Under the pieces are notes generated by a model. It saw only the letters and a program-made list of their open reading frames with translations, was not told the DNA's origin and searched no databases. From NCBI GenBank assembly GCA_024690265.1, contig JAILCW010000087.1:1-40829 (forward strand): a DNA stretch of 40,829 nucleotides, in the 5' to 3' direction. This stretch comes from Lachnospiraceae bacterium (lineage in GTDB: Bacteria; Bacillota; Clostridia; Lachnospirales; Lachnospiraceae). Within the stretch, counting starts at the first letter, position 1. Every line of letters starts with the position of its first letter. The position numbers and the translations under genes were made by a program. Shown piece by piece: positions 1 to 9,164 of this stretch.

Positions 1-1
1 G

Positions 2-1393
2 TTTTATCTGTTATGCTATTGCATTAAGAATAAGGATGTTGCGTTGGTGCTCCTTAGTGTGTTTGCCCTTGCTATCATCCGTTATGCGTTCTTTACGGGT
101 CATGATCCAACCAGCCAGAATGCTACCTGGTTCCGAGGAGAATGGTGGTACAACGCAACCATCATGTTTGTAGTGGGACTGTGGTATGCAAGGTTACGAG
201 ACAGGATAGATGAACTGTTGGAACGGGGGTACAAGGTAATCTTTCCGCTGGTAGCTGTACTAACGGTAGCTTCGATGTACACCTCACGCTATGTGTTAGG
301 ACGCTATGGATACTATCATGAACAGCTAGCCTTTGGCCATCGTGATGCACTGATTACACTATTGGTACAAGGCATCTCATGCGTGATTTTTACGTTGATG
401 ATTGTGCTGCTAAATATGCGAATAACCATCGGAAATCCGATACTTCGATACTTGAGCAAGATTTCCGTGACGTTGTTCTTAGTTCATGGGTTCTTCGTGC
501 ATCGGGTGTTTGCCGAGGTGCATATGAGCGATTTTCTTCGTTATGCAGTGATTCTTGCAACTGGCATTGCATGTGCATCTATCGTTGCACCTGTCACACG
601 ATTCTTATCAAAACAGGCAATTGAATATCTAACTTATGAAAAGCCTAAGAATGATACCCTGGAGGCTGCCATACTAGAAAAGAAAGTGGCTAAACGGAAG
701 CGGCAGAAGAAGGTGGCCCTTGCAACTGTACTTGTAGTGCTGGCGGTATACGTTGGATATCTGACCTTATTCCGGGATATGATTCGTCAGAGAGAGTATC
801 GGGAAGAATCTGAGATGATTGCAACGGCCCAGGTGGGCGACGTGGTGACCTTTGGCCGATTTGACCAGACCTATCGATGGCCGGGCAAGGAGCGTATGCA
901 CTGGATTGTGTTGCAGGATGGTGGCGATAAGCTGTGTCTCATAAGTGAACAGGGCATCGAAGGCAGTTCCTACCATAGGAAGCACGAGGTAGTGAGCTGG
1001 AAGAAATCCGACCTACATGCCAGATTGAATTCCGATGAATTTACCACCATGTTCAGTGCTTATGAGTTGGAACGTCTGGAAATGGTGGATGGAGATCTAA
1101 TCACGCTTTTGACACCGACTCAGGCGGAGAAGCTTTTTGATAGCCCAGAGACACGCGAGCTTGTGATTACAGCAGTAGCCATCCAGCATCGCACCAATAT
1201 CAATGAACTGAGCAAGGACAACAACTGGGATATGAAGGGTTATCGCTCTTCCTGGTGGTGGCTACGTTCCGATACCGGAGTCGAGAGCCTCTATGCACCA
1301 ATCGTAACCGTAGACGGCGAAATCAGCCTCGAAGAGAAAGAGGTCAATCGGCCGAGAGGCGCAATTCGACCGGTGATATGGGTGAAGAAGTAA
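2..1393 (+). CDS. Acyltransferase-3-like multi-TM membrane protein with C-terminal DUF6273-like domain (5' end outside window)
   Basis: Frame is open from base 2; several TM segments, a basic linker, one more TM, then 'VGDVVTFGRFDQ...HWIVLQ...SWWWLRSDTG...RGAIRPVIWVKK', typical of DUF6273. Confidence 0.75.
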   Translation, partial: FYLLCYCIKNKDVALVLLSVFALAIIRYAFFTGHDPTSQNATWFRGEWWYNATIMFVVGLWYARLRDRIDELLERGYKVIFPLVAVLTVASMYTSRYVLGRYGYYHEQLAFGHRDALITLLVQGISCVIFTLMIVLLNMRITIGNPILRYLSKISVTLFLVHGFFVHRVFAEVHMSDFLRYAVILATGIACASIVAPVTRFLSKQAIEYLTYEKPKNDTLEAAILEKKVAKRKRQKKVALATVLVVLAVYVGYLTLFRDMIRQREYREESEMIATAQVGDVVTFGRFDQTYRWPGKERMHWIVLQDGGDKLCLISEQGIEGSSYHRKHEVVSWKKSDLHARLNSDEFTTMFSAYELERLEMVDGDLITLLTPTQAEKLFDSPETRELVITAVAIQHRTNINELSKDNNWDMKGYRSSWWWLRSDTGVESLYAPIVTVDGEISLEEKEVNRPRGAIRPVIWVKK

Positions 1394-1496
1394 GTATTGG
1401 TGATTCGTTGACGCATAGGATAGAACGTGTTAATATAATGATCCAAAAAGTGCTACCGATAGACGGTTAGCCGTTGCAAAAGAATTTGTTAAAAGG

Positions 1497-1537
1497 AATA
1501 ACCGCTTCAGTTTGCTAGGCCGGGGCGGTTATTGTTC
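1497..1537 (+). terminator. Stem-loop terminator downstream of the acyltransferase/DUF6273 gene
   Basis: AATAACCGC (1497-1505) pairs perfectly with GCGGTTATT (1525-1533), followed by TGTTCT. Confidence 0.5.
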
Positions 1538-1561
1538 TGAAAGTCAATATAAAATGAACTG

Positions 1562-1597
1562 AAACGTCCGGTATTTACCGGGCGTTTTAATTTTGGA
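1562..1597 (+). terminator. Second (tandem) intrinsic terminator
   Basis: AAACGTCCGGTA / TACCGGGCGTTT (one G-U pair) followed by TAATTTT. Confidence 0.65.
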
Positions 1598-1767
1598 ATT
1601 TTGACATGTGTCCAAAGATTGATAAATTCTTGACGAGGGGGGAGACGTGGTAAAATCCTACGGCTAAAAGGAAAAGCTTAAAACCAAACGAGACGAAATA
1701 TCGTCTTATAAACAGAAACAAATATTATGTACCGGGAAACAGATTCCGACAGGAAGGAGTAAATAAT

Positions 1768-2817
1768 ATGAAAAGAAAGATGGTAACGAAATTATTAGCA
1801 CTAATGGTATTTGCATTTGTTGGAGCAGGTGCAATGTCACCGATGATGGTGCATGCGGAAGGATTAGAAGAAGCGCCAATTCGAGCTGAGTATGATGCTA
1901 TTGCTTCGGATGGTTCAACAGTACATGTTATTGATCAAACTACGGAAGGTGGTCCGCAGGTGATATCAGATCAGGGACATGGGATGACTTATGAAGAGGC
2001 AGAGGCATTGGATCGACTACTTCATCCGGAAAATTATCCTGAAGTGAATCAAGAGCAGGGGGCTACGATAGAAGATCCAGAAGGATTAGTTAGATTTGTG
2101 TCGCGAATGTATTCCGTGGTGCTTGGTCGTAAAGCAGACCAAGAGGGATTAAATGATTGGGTTACAAAACTAGCTTCCGGACAGGCTCAGGCAGTAGACA
2201 TCGTACAAGGATTTATGTGCTCTGAAGAGTACGTGAATAAGTGTAAGTCCAATGTTGAAATTGTAAATGATTGCTATCATGCAATGCTTGATCGTGATGC
2301 AGATGTGGACGGATATAATGATTGGGTATCAAAGCTAGATACCGGTATGTCTGTTAATGCAATTCTGGCGGGATTTGTAGGCAGTCAGGAGTTTGGAAAT
2401 CTGTGCCAGACTTATGGTATTGAGCCGGGCTCATACACTAGTGGTGAAGCACGTGACCAGAATGCAGGCGTGACTTCTTATGTGGCACGCTTGTATACCC
2501 AGGCATTAGGACGTAATTATGATGCTGAAGGATTAAATAGTTGGTGTGGAGTAATTGTTGCTGATACTAGTCGTGATAATATTATCCAAGTTGCGGCTGA
2601 CGGATTCTTTCACTCTCAGGAATTTGTGAACAAGAACTTAGATGATACCGAGTATGTTAAGGTTCTGTATCGTACGTTCCTTGGACGTGAGTGCGACGAA
2701 GAAGGTCTTGGTCACTGGATTGGTCAGTTAGATGCAGGCGCAAGCCGTGATGATATCTTACCAGGATTTGCAAACTCTCAGGAGTTCAGCGATATCATGG
2801 CACAATATGGTCTATAA
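1768..2817 (+). CDS. Secreted protein with multiple DUF4214 modules
   Basis: RBS aggaag/ggag upstream; signal peptide MKRKMVTKLLALMVFAFVGAGA; repeated 'RLYTQALGRNYDAEGLNSW' / 'MYSVVLGRKADQEGLNDW' / 'LYRTFLGRECDEEGLGHW' modules. Confidence 0.85.
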   Translation: MKRKMVTKLLALMVFAFVGAGAMSPMMVHAEGLEEAPIRAEYDAIASDGSTVHVIDQTTEGGPQVISDQGHGMTYEEAEALDRLLHPENYPEVNQEQGATIEDPEGLVRFVSRMYSVVLGRKADQEGLNDWVTKLASGQAQAVDIVQGFMCSEEYVNKCKSNVEIVNDCYHAMLDRDADVDGYNDWVSKLDTGMSVNAILAGFVGSQEFGNLCQTYGIEPGSYTSGEARDQNAGVTSYVARLYTQALGRNYDAEGLNSWCGVIVADTSRDNIIQVAADGFFHSQEFVNKNLDDTEYVKVLYRTFLGRECDEEGLGHWIGQLDAGASRDDILPGFANSQEFSDIMAQYGL

Positions 2818-2823
2818 AAAGTA

Positions 2824-2866
2824 AAACTAAGGGCTCCATGTATTGTACATGGAGCCCGTCTAGTTT
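2824..2866. terminator. Symmetrical hairpin between convergent genes
   Basis: AAACTA-a-GGGCTCCATGTA-ttg-TACATGGAGCCC-gtc-TAGTTT, nearly perfect inverted repeat between the ends of the DUF4214 gene (+) and the LacI gene (-). Confidence 0.6.
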
Positions 2867-2869
2867 ACT

Positions 2870-3883
2870 CTACAGACTCTCCTTAATCTTGATATTGATG
2901 TCTGTATAGTTCGTCGCCTCATCGGGCAACTTCCCCAAAACGAGAACATCTGCCAGCAAAGAGAGGGCACGAGACCCTTGCGAGACAGGATCCTGACAGA
3001 TGGTAGCTGTAATAATATCAGAGCGAATATATTCTCTGGTGGTTTCGATGTCGTCAAAGGTGATGACCTTGTAATCACCCTCAGCAGCCGCAATGGCTTT
3101 GCAACCGCCGTACACACCGCCGGCAGTAAAGAAAAATGCGGTAATATCCGGATCATCGGATAACATCTTCTGAACAATCTCATAGGAACGATAATCATCG
3201 TCCTTGCATTCCTCAATATCAGAAATGACAAGTCCAGGGAACTTGCGACCAAGAATCTCAGTAAAGCCCTGGACTCTGGCTTCGTGGCCCTGAAGCTCGT
3301 GAGAACCGGTAATGATGCCGACGCGGCCGCTACCTCCGGTAATCATACCCATCAGACCACCGGCAACCTGCCCGCATTTGAAGGGGTTCGAACCCACATA
3401 AGCCAGACGATGGGAATCGTTGATGTCGGTGTTAACCGTGATGACCGGAATGCCATCAGCCTCCAGCTGCAATAGCTCCTTTTTCACTGATTCGTGGTTG
3501 CATGGAGCAATGATTAACCCGTTGATGCCAGACTCAACAAGCTCGCGAATGCCTGCCACTTGGGCCTTCTCATCGAAATCTGTCTGTCGGTATAAAAGCG
3601 AGATGCCGTAGACAGAAAGCTCTTCATTCTTCTCGGCGAGTCCTTTCTTGATGTCCTCAAAAAACAAGCCGGACTGCTCGAAAAGCAGAACACCAATCTT
3701 GAGGTTACGCTTCTGAACCGCCAAGGCAATGCCGGCCTTGTTGGGCTCGTAGTTGGACATCTCGGCAATCTCTAATATTTTCTTTTTGGTTTCTTCGCTG
3801 ACTCCGCCGCGGTTATTCAGCACACGGTCCACAGTTCCTCGGGACACACCGGCGAGAGCAGCAATTTCTTGCATAGTTGGCAT
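2870..3883 (-). CDS. LacI-family transcriptional regulator (periplasmic-binding-like sensor domain)
   Basis: MPTMQEIAALAGVSRGTVDRVLNNRGGVSEETKKKI HTH; start at 3883 has RBS cccaaaggag. The longer listed ORF start (4045) runs through the operator region and is unlikely. Confidence 0.9.
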   Translation of the reverse strand: MPTMQEIAALAGVSRGTVDRVLNNRGGVSEETKKKILEIAEMSNYEPNKAGIALAVQKRNLKIGVLLFEQSGLFFEDIKKGLAEKNEELSVYGISLLYRQTDFDEKAQVAGIRELVESGINGLIIAPCNHESVKKELLQLEADGIPVITVNTDINDSHRLAYVGSNPFKCGQVAGGLMGMITGGSGRVGIITGSHELQGHEARVQGFTEILGRKFPGLVISDIEECKDDDYRSYEIVQKMLSDDPDITAFFFTAGGVYGGCKAIAAAEGDYKVITFDDIETTREYIRSDIITATICQDPVSQGSRALSLLADVLVLGKLPDEATNYTDINIKIKESL

Positions 3884-3967
3884 ATTTATACTCCTTTGGG
3901 CTCCCTGCGGGATCACCCGGATGCGATAAATCAGTGTAATGGTAACATATATACAAGTGTAAAAAAA

Positions 3968-3979
3968 GTGCACGTGCAC
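3968..3979. promoter_or_regulatory. Palindromic operator O1 GTGCACGTGCAC
   Basis: Perfect 12-bp palindrome identical to the copy at 4085-4096, in the lacI/xylB divergent intergenic region. Confidence 0.8.
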
Positions 3980-4044
3980 GGAATAACATTTTTTTTGTGA
4001 AAATGCTCCAAAAAGTCGCCTCATATTTCTTATATTTTGATTCA

Positions 4045-4074
4045 TTGCAATTCATTTTTTTACAAGCTATATTT
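4045..4074 (+). promoter_or_regulatory. Candidate xylB promoter
   Basis: TTGCAA (4045-4050), 18 nt, TATATT (4069-4074); operator O2 would lie at the transcription start. Confidence 0.45.
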
Positions 4075-4084
4075 AGATTGTAAC

Positions 4085-4096
4085 GTGCACGTGCAC
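4085..4096. promoter_or_regulatory. Palindromic operator O2 GTGCACGTGCAC
   Basis: Identical to 3968-3979, between the putative -10 and the xylB start. Confidence 0.8.
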
Positions 4097-4126
4097 GAAT
4101 GATGTGATTCGGGGGAAGGAGATGCT

Positions 4127-5596
4127 ATGTTATACGTAGGAATTGACCTTGGTACCTCTTCCGTCAAGCTGTTATTGATGGATGAGAAGGGGGATATCAA
4201 GAAAATTGTAACAAGAGAATATGACTGCCAGTTCCCACATCCAGGCTGGTCCGAGCAGGATCCATACGTCTGGTATGAAGAGTCCATGAAGGGCTTGAAA
4301 GAACTTGTGGCAGATTGTGATAAGAGCCAGGTAGCAGGCATCAGTTTTGGCGGACAGATGCATGGCTTGGTAATCTTAGATGAGAATGATGCTGTGATTC
4401 GTCCGGCGATTCTATGGAATGACAGCCGTACTACAGAAGAGAATGACTATTTGAATAATGAGATTGGCAAGGACAAGTTGTCTAAGTATACCGCCAATAT
4501 TTCATTTACCGGATTTACCGCATCCAAGATTCTGTGGGTGCGCAACAAGGAACCAGAGAATTTTGCAAGAATTAAGAAGATTATGCTTCCGAAGGACTAC
4601 CTGGCATACCGCCTGACCGGTGTGAACTGCACTGATTATTCTGATGCATCAGGTATGTTACTTCTGGATGTTGCCAACAAGAAATGGTCCAAGGAGATGT
4701 GTGAGATTTGTCACATCACAGAGGATATGCTTCCAACTCTTTATGAGAGTTATGACAAAGTCGGGACCCTCCTTCCTCACGTTGCCACGGAGCTTGGTCT
4801 TAGTGATCAGGTTATCGTGGCAGCTGGTGCCGGCGATAATGCAGCAGCAGCTGTTGCTACCGGAACAGTAGGCGAGGGCAATTGTAACATTTCTATGGGT
4901 ACCAGCGGTACCGTATTTATTTCATCCGAGAAGTTCGGAGTAGATGAGCACAATGCGCTGCATTCCTTTGATGCTGCTGATGGTGGTTATCATTTGATGG
5001 GATGTATGCTTTCCGCTGCCAGCTGCAATAAGTGGTGGATGGATGAAATCATTGGAACTAAGGATTACGCCGCTGAACAGAAAGACATCACCAAGTTGGG
5101 TGAGAATCACGTGTATTTCCTGCCATACCTGATGGGGGAGCGCTCTCCTTATAATGACCCCTACGCCAGAGGCACCTTCATCGGTATGACAATGGATACA
5201 ACCCGTGCAGATATGACCCAGGCTGTATTAGAGGGCGTTGCTTTTGCATTCCGTGATTCCATTGAAGTTGCCAGAAGTCTTGGAATCAAAATTGAAGCAT
5301 CCAAGATTTGCGGTGGTGGTGCCAAGAGCCCATTGTGGAAGACCATTATGGCTAATGTATTGAACATCCGACTGGATGTGCTTAAGACCGAAGAAGGTCC
5401 ATCCATGGGCGGTGCAATGCTTGCGGCAGTCGCCAATGGTGAATATGCCTCCGTTGCAGAAGCAGCCCAAGCTATCGTTGAGGTTGTAGACCATGTGGAT
5501 CCAACTCCAGAACTGGCTGCCAAGTATGAGGCTCGTTATCAGCAGTTCCGTCAGGTATATCCAACGGTTAAGGAATTGTTTCCAAAGTTGCATTAA
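4127..5596 (+). CDS. xylB: Xylulokinase-like FGGY carbohydrate kinase
   Basis: MLYVGIDLGTSSVKLLLMD, FGGQMHGLV, ILWNDSRT, MGTSGTVF, ICGGGAKSPLW motifs. Confidence 0.85.
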   Translation: MLYVGIDLGTSSVKLLLMDEKGDIKKIVTREYDCQFPHPGWSEQDPYVWYEESMKGLKELVADCDKSQVAGISFGGQMHGLVILDENDAVIRPAILWNDSRTTEENDYLNNEIGKDKLSKYTANISFTGFTASKILWVRNKEPENFARIKKIMLPKDYLAYRLTGVNCTDYSDASGMLLLDVANKKWSKEMCEICHITEDMLPTLYESYDKVGTLLPHVATELGLSDQVIVAAGAGDNAAAAVATGTVGEGNCNISMGTSGTVFISSEKFGVDEHNALHSFDAADGGYHLMGCMLSAASCNKWWMDEIIGTKDYAAEQKDITKLGENHVYFLPYLMGERSPYNDPYARGTFIGMTMDTTRADMTQAVLEGVAFAFRDSIEVARSLGIKIEASKICGGGAKSPLWKTIMANVLNIRLDVLKTEEGPSMGGAMLAAVANGEYASVAEAAQAIVEVVDHVDPTPELAAKYEARYQQFRQVYPTVKELFPKLH

Positions 5597-5597
5597 G

Positions 5598-5621
5598 CGC
5601 CAGGGGGCAATCCCCGGCGTC
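5598..5621 (+). other. Intercistronic hairpin between kinase and isomerase genes
   Basis: CGCC-a-GGGG-gcaat-CCCC-GGCG with no U-tract; possible mRNA stabiliser or processing site. Confidence 0.4.
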
Positions 5622-5662
5622 AAGATATGAAAATGAAGTATGTATGTTAGGAGGAAAACAAC

Positions 5663-7147
5663 ATGAACAACATTCCAAAAGTTAAAATCGGTTTGGTTGC
5701 AGTCAGCCGTGACTGTTTCCCGGAAAGTCTTTCCGTTAATCGCCGCAAGGCATTGGTAGAGGCTTACAAGGCTAAGTATGATGCAGCAGACATCTATGAA
5801 TGCCCAATCTGCATCGTAGAGAGCGAGATTCATATGGTACAGGCTCTTGAGGATATCAAGAAGGCTGGATGTAACGCACTGTGCGTATATCTTGGTAACT
5901 TTGGACCTGAGATTTCCGAGACCTTGCTTGCTAAGCACTTTGATGGACCTAAGATGTTCTGTGCCGCTGCAGAGGAGAGCCAGAACGACTTGATTCAGGG
6001 CCGTGGTGATGCATACTGTGGTATGTTAAATGCAAGCTACAACTTGAAGCTTCGTAACACCAAGGCTTACATCCCGGATTATCCGGTAGGTGATGCTGAG
6101 GATTGTGCAGACATGATTCATGAGTTCTTACCAATCGCTCGTGCAGTTATCGGCCTTACCAACCTTAAGATTATTTCCTTTGGACCACGTCCAATGAACT
6201 TCCTTGCATGTAACGCTCCAATTCAGCAGCTTTACAACTTGGGTGTTGAAATCGAAGAGAACTCTGAGTTGGATCTTTTCGAAGCATTCAACAAGCATGC
6301 TGGAGATGCTCGTATTGCTGACGTTGTTAAGGATATGGAAGCAGAGCTTGGTGCTGGCAACAAGAAGCCGGAAGTACTTGAGAAGTTAGCTCAGTATGAG
6401 TTGACCTTGTTAGATTGGGTTGAGGAGCACAGAGGCTATCGTGAGTACGTATGTATCGCTGGTAAGTGTTGGCCTGCATTCCAGACTCAGTTTGGCTTTG
6501 TTCCATGCTATGTTAACAGCCGCTTGACCGGTCGTGGCATTCCTGTATCCTGTGAAGTTGATATCTACGGTGCATTGTCCGAGTACATTGGTACTTGCAT
6601 CAGTGATGACATCGTTACCCTCCTTGATATCAACAACTCCGTACCTAAGGATATGTACAAGGAATCCATCGAGGGCAAGTTCCCATATACGCATACTGAT
6701 ACCTTCATGGGCTTCCATTGTGGTAATACCTGCTCTAAGAAGCTTGCAGCTTGTGAGATGAAGAATCAGCTCATCATGGCTCGTTCTCTTCCGGTTGAGG
6801 TTACCAACGGAACACTTGAGGGAGACATTGCTCCTGGAGATATCACCTTCTATCGTTTGCAGTCTACATCTGACAACAAGCTTCGTGCTTATGTTGCAGA
6901 GGGTGAAGTCCTTCCGGTTGCAACCAAGTCCTTCGGTGGCATCGGTGTATTCGCTATCCACGAGATGGGACGATTCTATCGCAACGTATTAATCGAGAAG
7001 AACTACCCACATCATGGTGCAGTAGCATTTGGACATTACGGCAAGGCATTGTTTGATACCTTCAAGTACATTGGAGTTCCAATGGAAGACATCAACTACA
7101 ATCAGCCAAAGTCTGTTCCATATCCAACAGAGAATCCGTTCTCATAA
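5663..7147 (+). CDS. L-fucose/L-arabinose isomerase family protein
   Basis: About 494 aa cytosolic protein with FucI/AraA-like features ('ALCVYLGNFGPE', 'CWPAFQTQFGFVPCYVNSRLTGRGIPVSCEVDIYGALSEYIG', 'TFMGFHCGNT', 'GGIGVFAIHEMGRFYRNVLIEKNYPHHGAVAFGHYG'); RBS aggagg. Confidence 0.8.
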   Translation: MNNIPKVKIGLVAVSRDCFPESLSVNRRKALVEAYKAKYDAADIYECPICIVESEIHMVQALEDIKKAGCNALCVYLGNFGPEISETLLAKHFDGPKMFCAAAEESQNDLIQGRGDAYCGMLNASYNLKLRNTKAYIPDYPVGDAEDCADMIHEFLPIARAVIGLTNLKIISFGPRPMNFLACNAPIQQLYNLGVEIEENSELDLFEAFNKHAGDARIADVVKDMEAELGAGNKKPEVLEKLAQYELTLLDWVEEHRGYREYVCIAGKCWPAFQTQFGFVPCYVNSRLTGRGIPVSCEVDIYGALSEYIGTCISDDIVTLLDINNSVPKDMYKESIEGKFPYTHTDTFMGFHCGNTCSKKLAACEMKNQLIMARSLPVEVTNGTLEGDIAPGDITFYRLQSTSDNKLRAYVAEGEVLPVATKSFGGIGVFAIHEMGRFYRNVLIEKNYPHHGAVAFGHYGKALFDTFKYIGVPMEDINYNQPKSVPYPTENPFS

Positions 7148-7170
7148 AGAAAGATTGAATTAGGACCAAG

Positions 7171-7203
7171 AGGCCTCCGTGCTAGTACGGGGGCCTTTTT
7201 TTA
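7171..7203 (+). terminator. Intrinsic terminator after the isomerase gene
   Basis: AGGCCTCCGTgctagtACGGGGGCCTTTTTTT. Confidence 0.85.
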
Positions 7204-7336
7204 CAAAATAATCCTAGTCTTTTCTTAAAATAGGCGATTGTACGTTGGTGAGAACTACAGTAAAATATTAGTGGGGAAAGCTATGTACATACTTTACATA
7301 AGCTAATAAATATGACTGGAGGAAACTAGAGAGGAA

Positions 7337-9094
7337 ATGACAAAAGCAAAGAAAAGAAACTTTTTTCAAACCGTTCTGTTCCAGAACGTTGGAATTAACG
7401 TTGCCATTTTAGTGTCTTTTATGGTGACGATTTCCATTGTTACCCTATCTATTAATTCAATGATTGCCAAGGCGAATCAGACCACGAACCAGGTAGTACA
7501 GCTCCTTAGCGCAGAAAAGGAACTTCGTGAGGATGTGGTATCCATTCGTGGTAACATTTCCTACATTATGGGTTTGTGCCTGGGTGGTAAGAACTATGAT
7601 TATGGTGATGCAGTCGTAAGCATTCAAGAGAAGACTGCTGATATCAACGAAAAGTACGATTACATCGCCAATAAGAGTATTGTGGCAGGCTCCCAGGAGA
7701 CAGCGCAGTTAGGTGAAGCCATTAGCGTTGCCAATGCACAGTTTGACAAGATGGGGAAGGCTGCAGAACTGAAGAATTTTTTGGTATTTACTTCTGAGTA
7801 CAATCAGAATACCTATGATGACAACGGCGAGGCTTTGTTTGAAGCATTAGATGCCATGGATAACAAGGTAGATGCGATTGTTGCTTCCAACGAGAAGAAT
7901 ATGTTGAAGCTACGTCGTGAAACCACTGTGAAGATTTCTATTTGCTTTATTGCAGTGATGGCAATTGTTATTATTGGAATCATTTTGAATTATCTTCGTA
8001 TCAACAAGAAGGTGAATGCTATCACCAAAGAAATCCGCGGAATCATTACGAAGATTCAGGCCGGTGAGGGAGATTTAACATCTCGTATCAAGACCAGAAC
8101 TAACTCAGAAATTGGTGAAATCGTTGATGGATTCAACCTCTTTGTAGAGACCCTTCAAATGATTATCGCAGATGTTAAGCAGGGAAGTACCGTATTGGAT
8201 CACACCACAGAATCTATGTCCGGCAAGCTTTCCATTGCCAGTGATAGTGTTACCAATACTTCTGCGGCATTACAGGAATTGACGGCAAGTATGGATACAT
8301 TAGAAGAGACCGCACAGCGCATGCAGGAGAAGTTAGATGATGTTCGCCGTGCAGCAGATGAGATTTTAGAGAATGCTTCTGCCGGTGAGATGACAGCTCA
8401 GGAAGTTAAGAGCCAGGCAAGATCCATGAAGCAGACAGCCATCGAGAAGAAGGAACACACCGGTGATCGCATTGCTGAGATGAGTGCTGTTTTGGAAGTA
8501 TCCGTTAAGGAAAGTGCTAAGGTATCTCAGATTGATGAATTGACCAATGACATCTTAAGCATTGCAAGCCAGACCAACCTCTTGGCATTGAATGCTTCCA
8601 TTGAGGCTGCTCGTGCAGGTGAGGCAGGACGTGGATTTGCGGTCGTAGCGGATGAGATTGGTAACTTGGCTTCCAACAGTAAGAACACAGCAAGCCGTAT
8701 TCAGGAGATTAGTAGTGAGGTTACGGAAGCAGTCAATGCTTTGGCAGCCAATGCCAGTGAGATGGTAACCTTTATCAATGAGACTGTATTAACGGATTAT
8801 GATGCATTCGTTTCTTCCGGTGAGAACTATGACTTGACTGCAGATATCATGGATGATTTGTTACGCGAGTTTACCAAGCGAGCAGACCACTTACATGAGA
8901 TTATGAAGGATATGGGTATCGCAGTAGAGGCCATCAATTCTTCCGTAAGCACAAGTACCAAGGCGATTAACGAATCTGCCAATAATGCAACTGAGATTGT
9001 AGAGCAGATTAATGGAATCACAGAGCATATGGGCGTTACCCGTCAGGTAAGTGAAACCTTGAATGAAACCTCTGCAGTCTTTGCAATCGTATAA
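7337..9094 (+). CDS. Methyl-accepting chemotaxis protein
   Basis: Two TM segments, HAMP-like region, and signalling hairpin '[37 protein letters not shown]'. Confidence 0.93.
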   Translation: MTKAKKRNFFQTVLFQNVGINVAILVSFMVTISIVTLSINSMIAKANQTTNQVVQLLSAEKELREDVVSIRGNISYIMGLCLGGKNYDYGDAVVSIQEKTADINEKYDYIANKSIVAGSQETAQLGEAISVANAQFDKMGKAAELKNFLVFTSEYNQNTYDDNGEALFEALDAMDNKVDAIVASNEKNMLKLRRETTVKISICFIAVMAIVIIGIILNYLRINKKVNAITKEIRGIITKIQAGEGDLTSRIKTRTNSEIGEIVDGFNLFVETLQMIIADVKQGSTVLDHTTESMSGKLSIASDSVTNTSAALQELTASMDTLEETAQRMQEKLDDVRRAADEILENASAGEMTAQEVKSQARSMKQTAIEKKEHTGDRIAEMSAVLEVSVKESAKVSQIDELTNDILSIASQTNLLALNASIEAARAGEAGRGFAVVADEIGNLASNSKNTASRIQEISSEVTEAVNALAANASEMVTFINETVLTDYDAFVSSGENYDLTADIMDDLLREFTKRADHLHEIMKDMGIAVEAINSSVSTSTKAINESANNATEIVEQINGITEHMGVTRQVSETLNETSAVFAIV

Positions 9095-9119
9095 TATATA
9101 TTGTTTGAAATCCAACACA

Positions 9120-9150
9120 GAGCCACACCCTTGCGGTGTGGCTTTTGTTT
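9120..9150 (+). terminator. Intrinsic terminator after the MCP gene
   Basis: AGCCACACCcttgcGGTGTGGCTTTTGTTT. Confidence 0.75.
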
Positions 9151-9158
9151 GCTATAAT
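9131..9158 (+). promoter_or_regulatory. Candidate promoter for the DUF1275 gene
   Basis: TTGCGG (9131-9136), 16 nt, consensus TATAAT (9153-9158); overlaps the MCP terminator. Confidence 0.5.
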
Positions 9159-9164
9159 GGGGTC

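Noticed and set aside
1640-1767. c-di-GMP riboswitch upstream of the DUF4214 gene
   Set aside because: Could not find the conserved class I or class II core motifs by eye; left only as a structured leader.
2860-3252. 130-aa ORF inside the LacI gene, and many similar short ORFs (e.g. 33356-33928, 15311-15754, 23467-23955, 6410-6961)
   Set aside because: Shadow ORFs in alternative frames of strongly supported genes.
5228-5938. 236-aa minus-strand ORF overlapping xylB/isomerase
   Set aside because: Opposite strand of two clearly coding genes, no recognisable domain.
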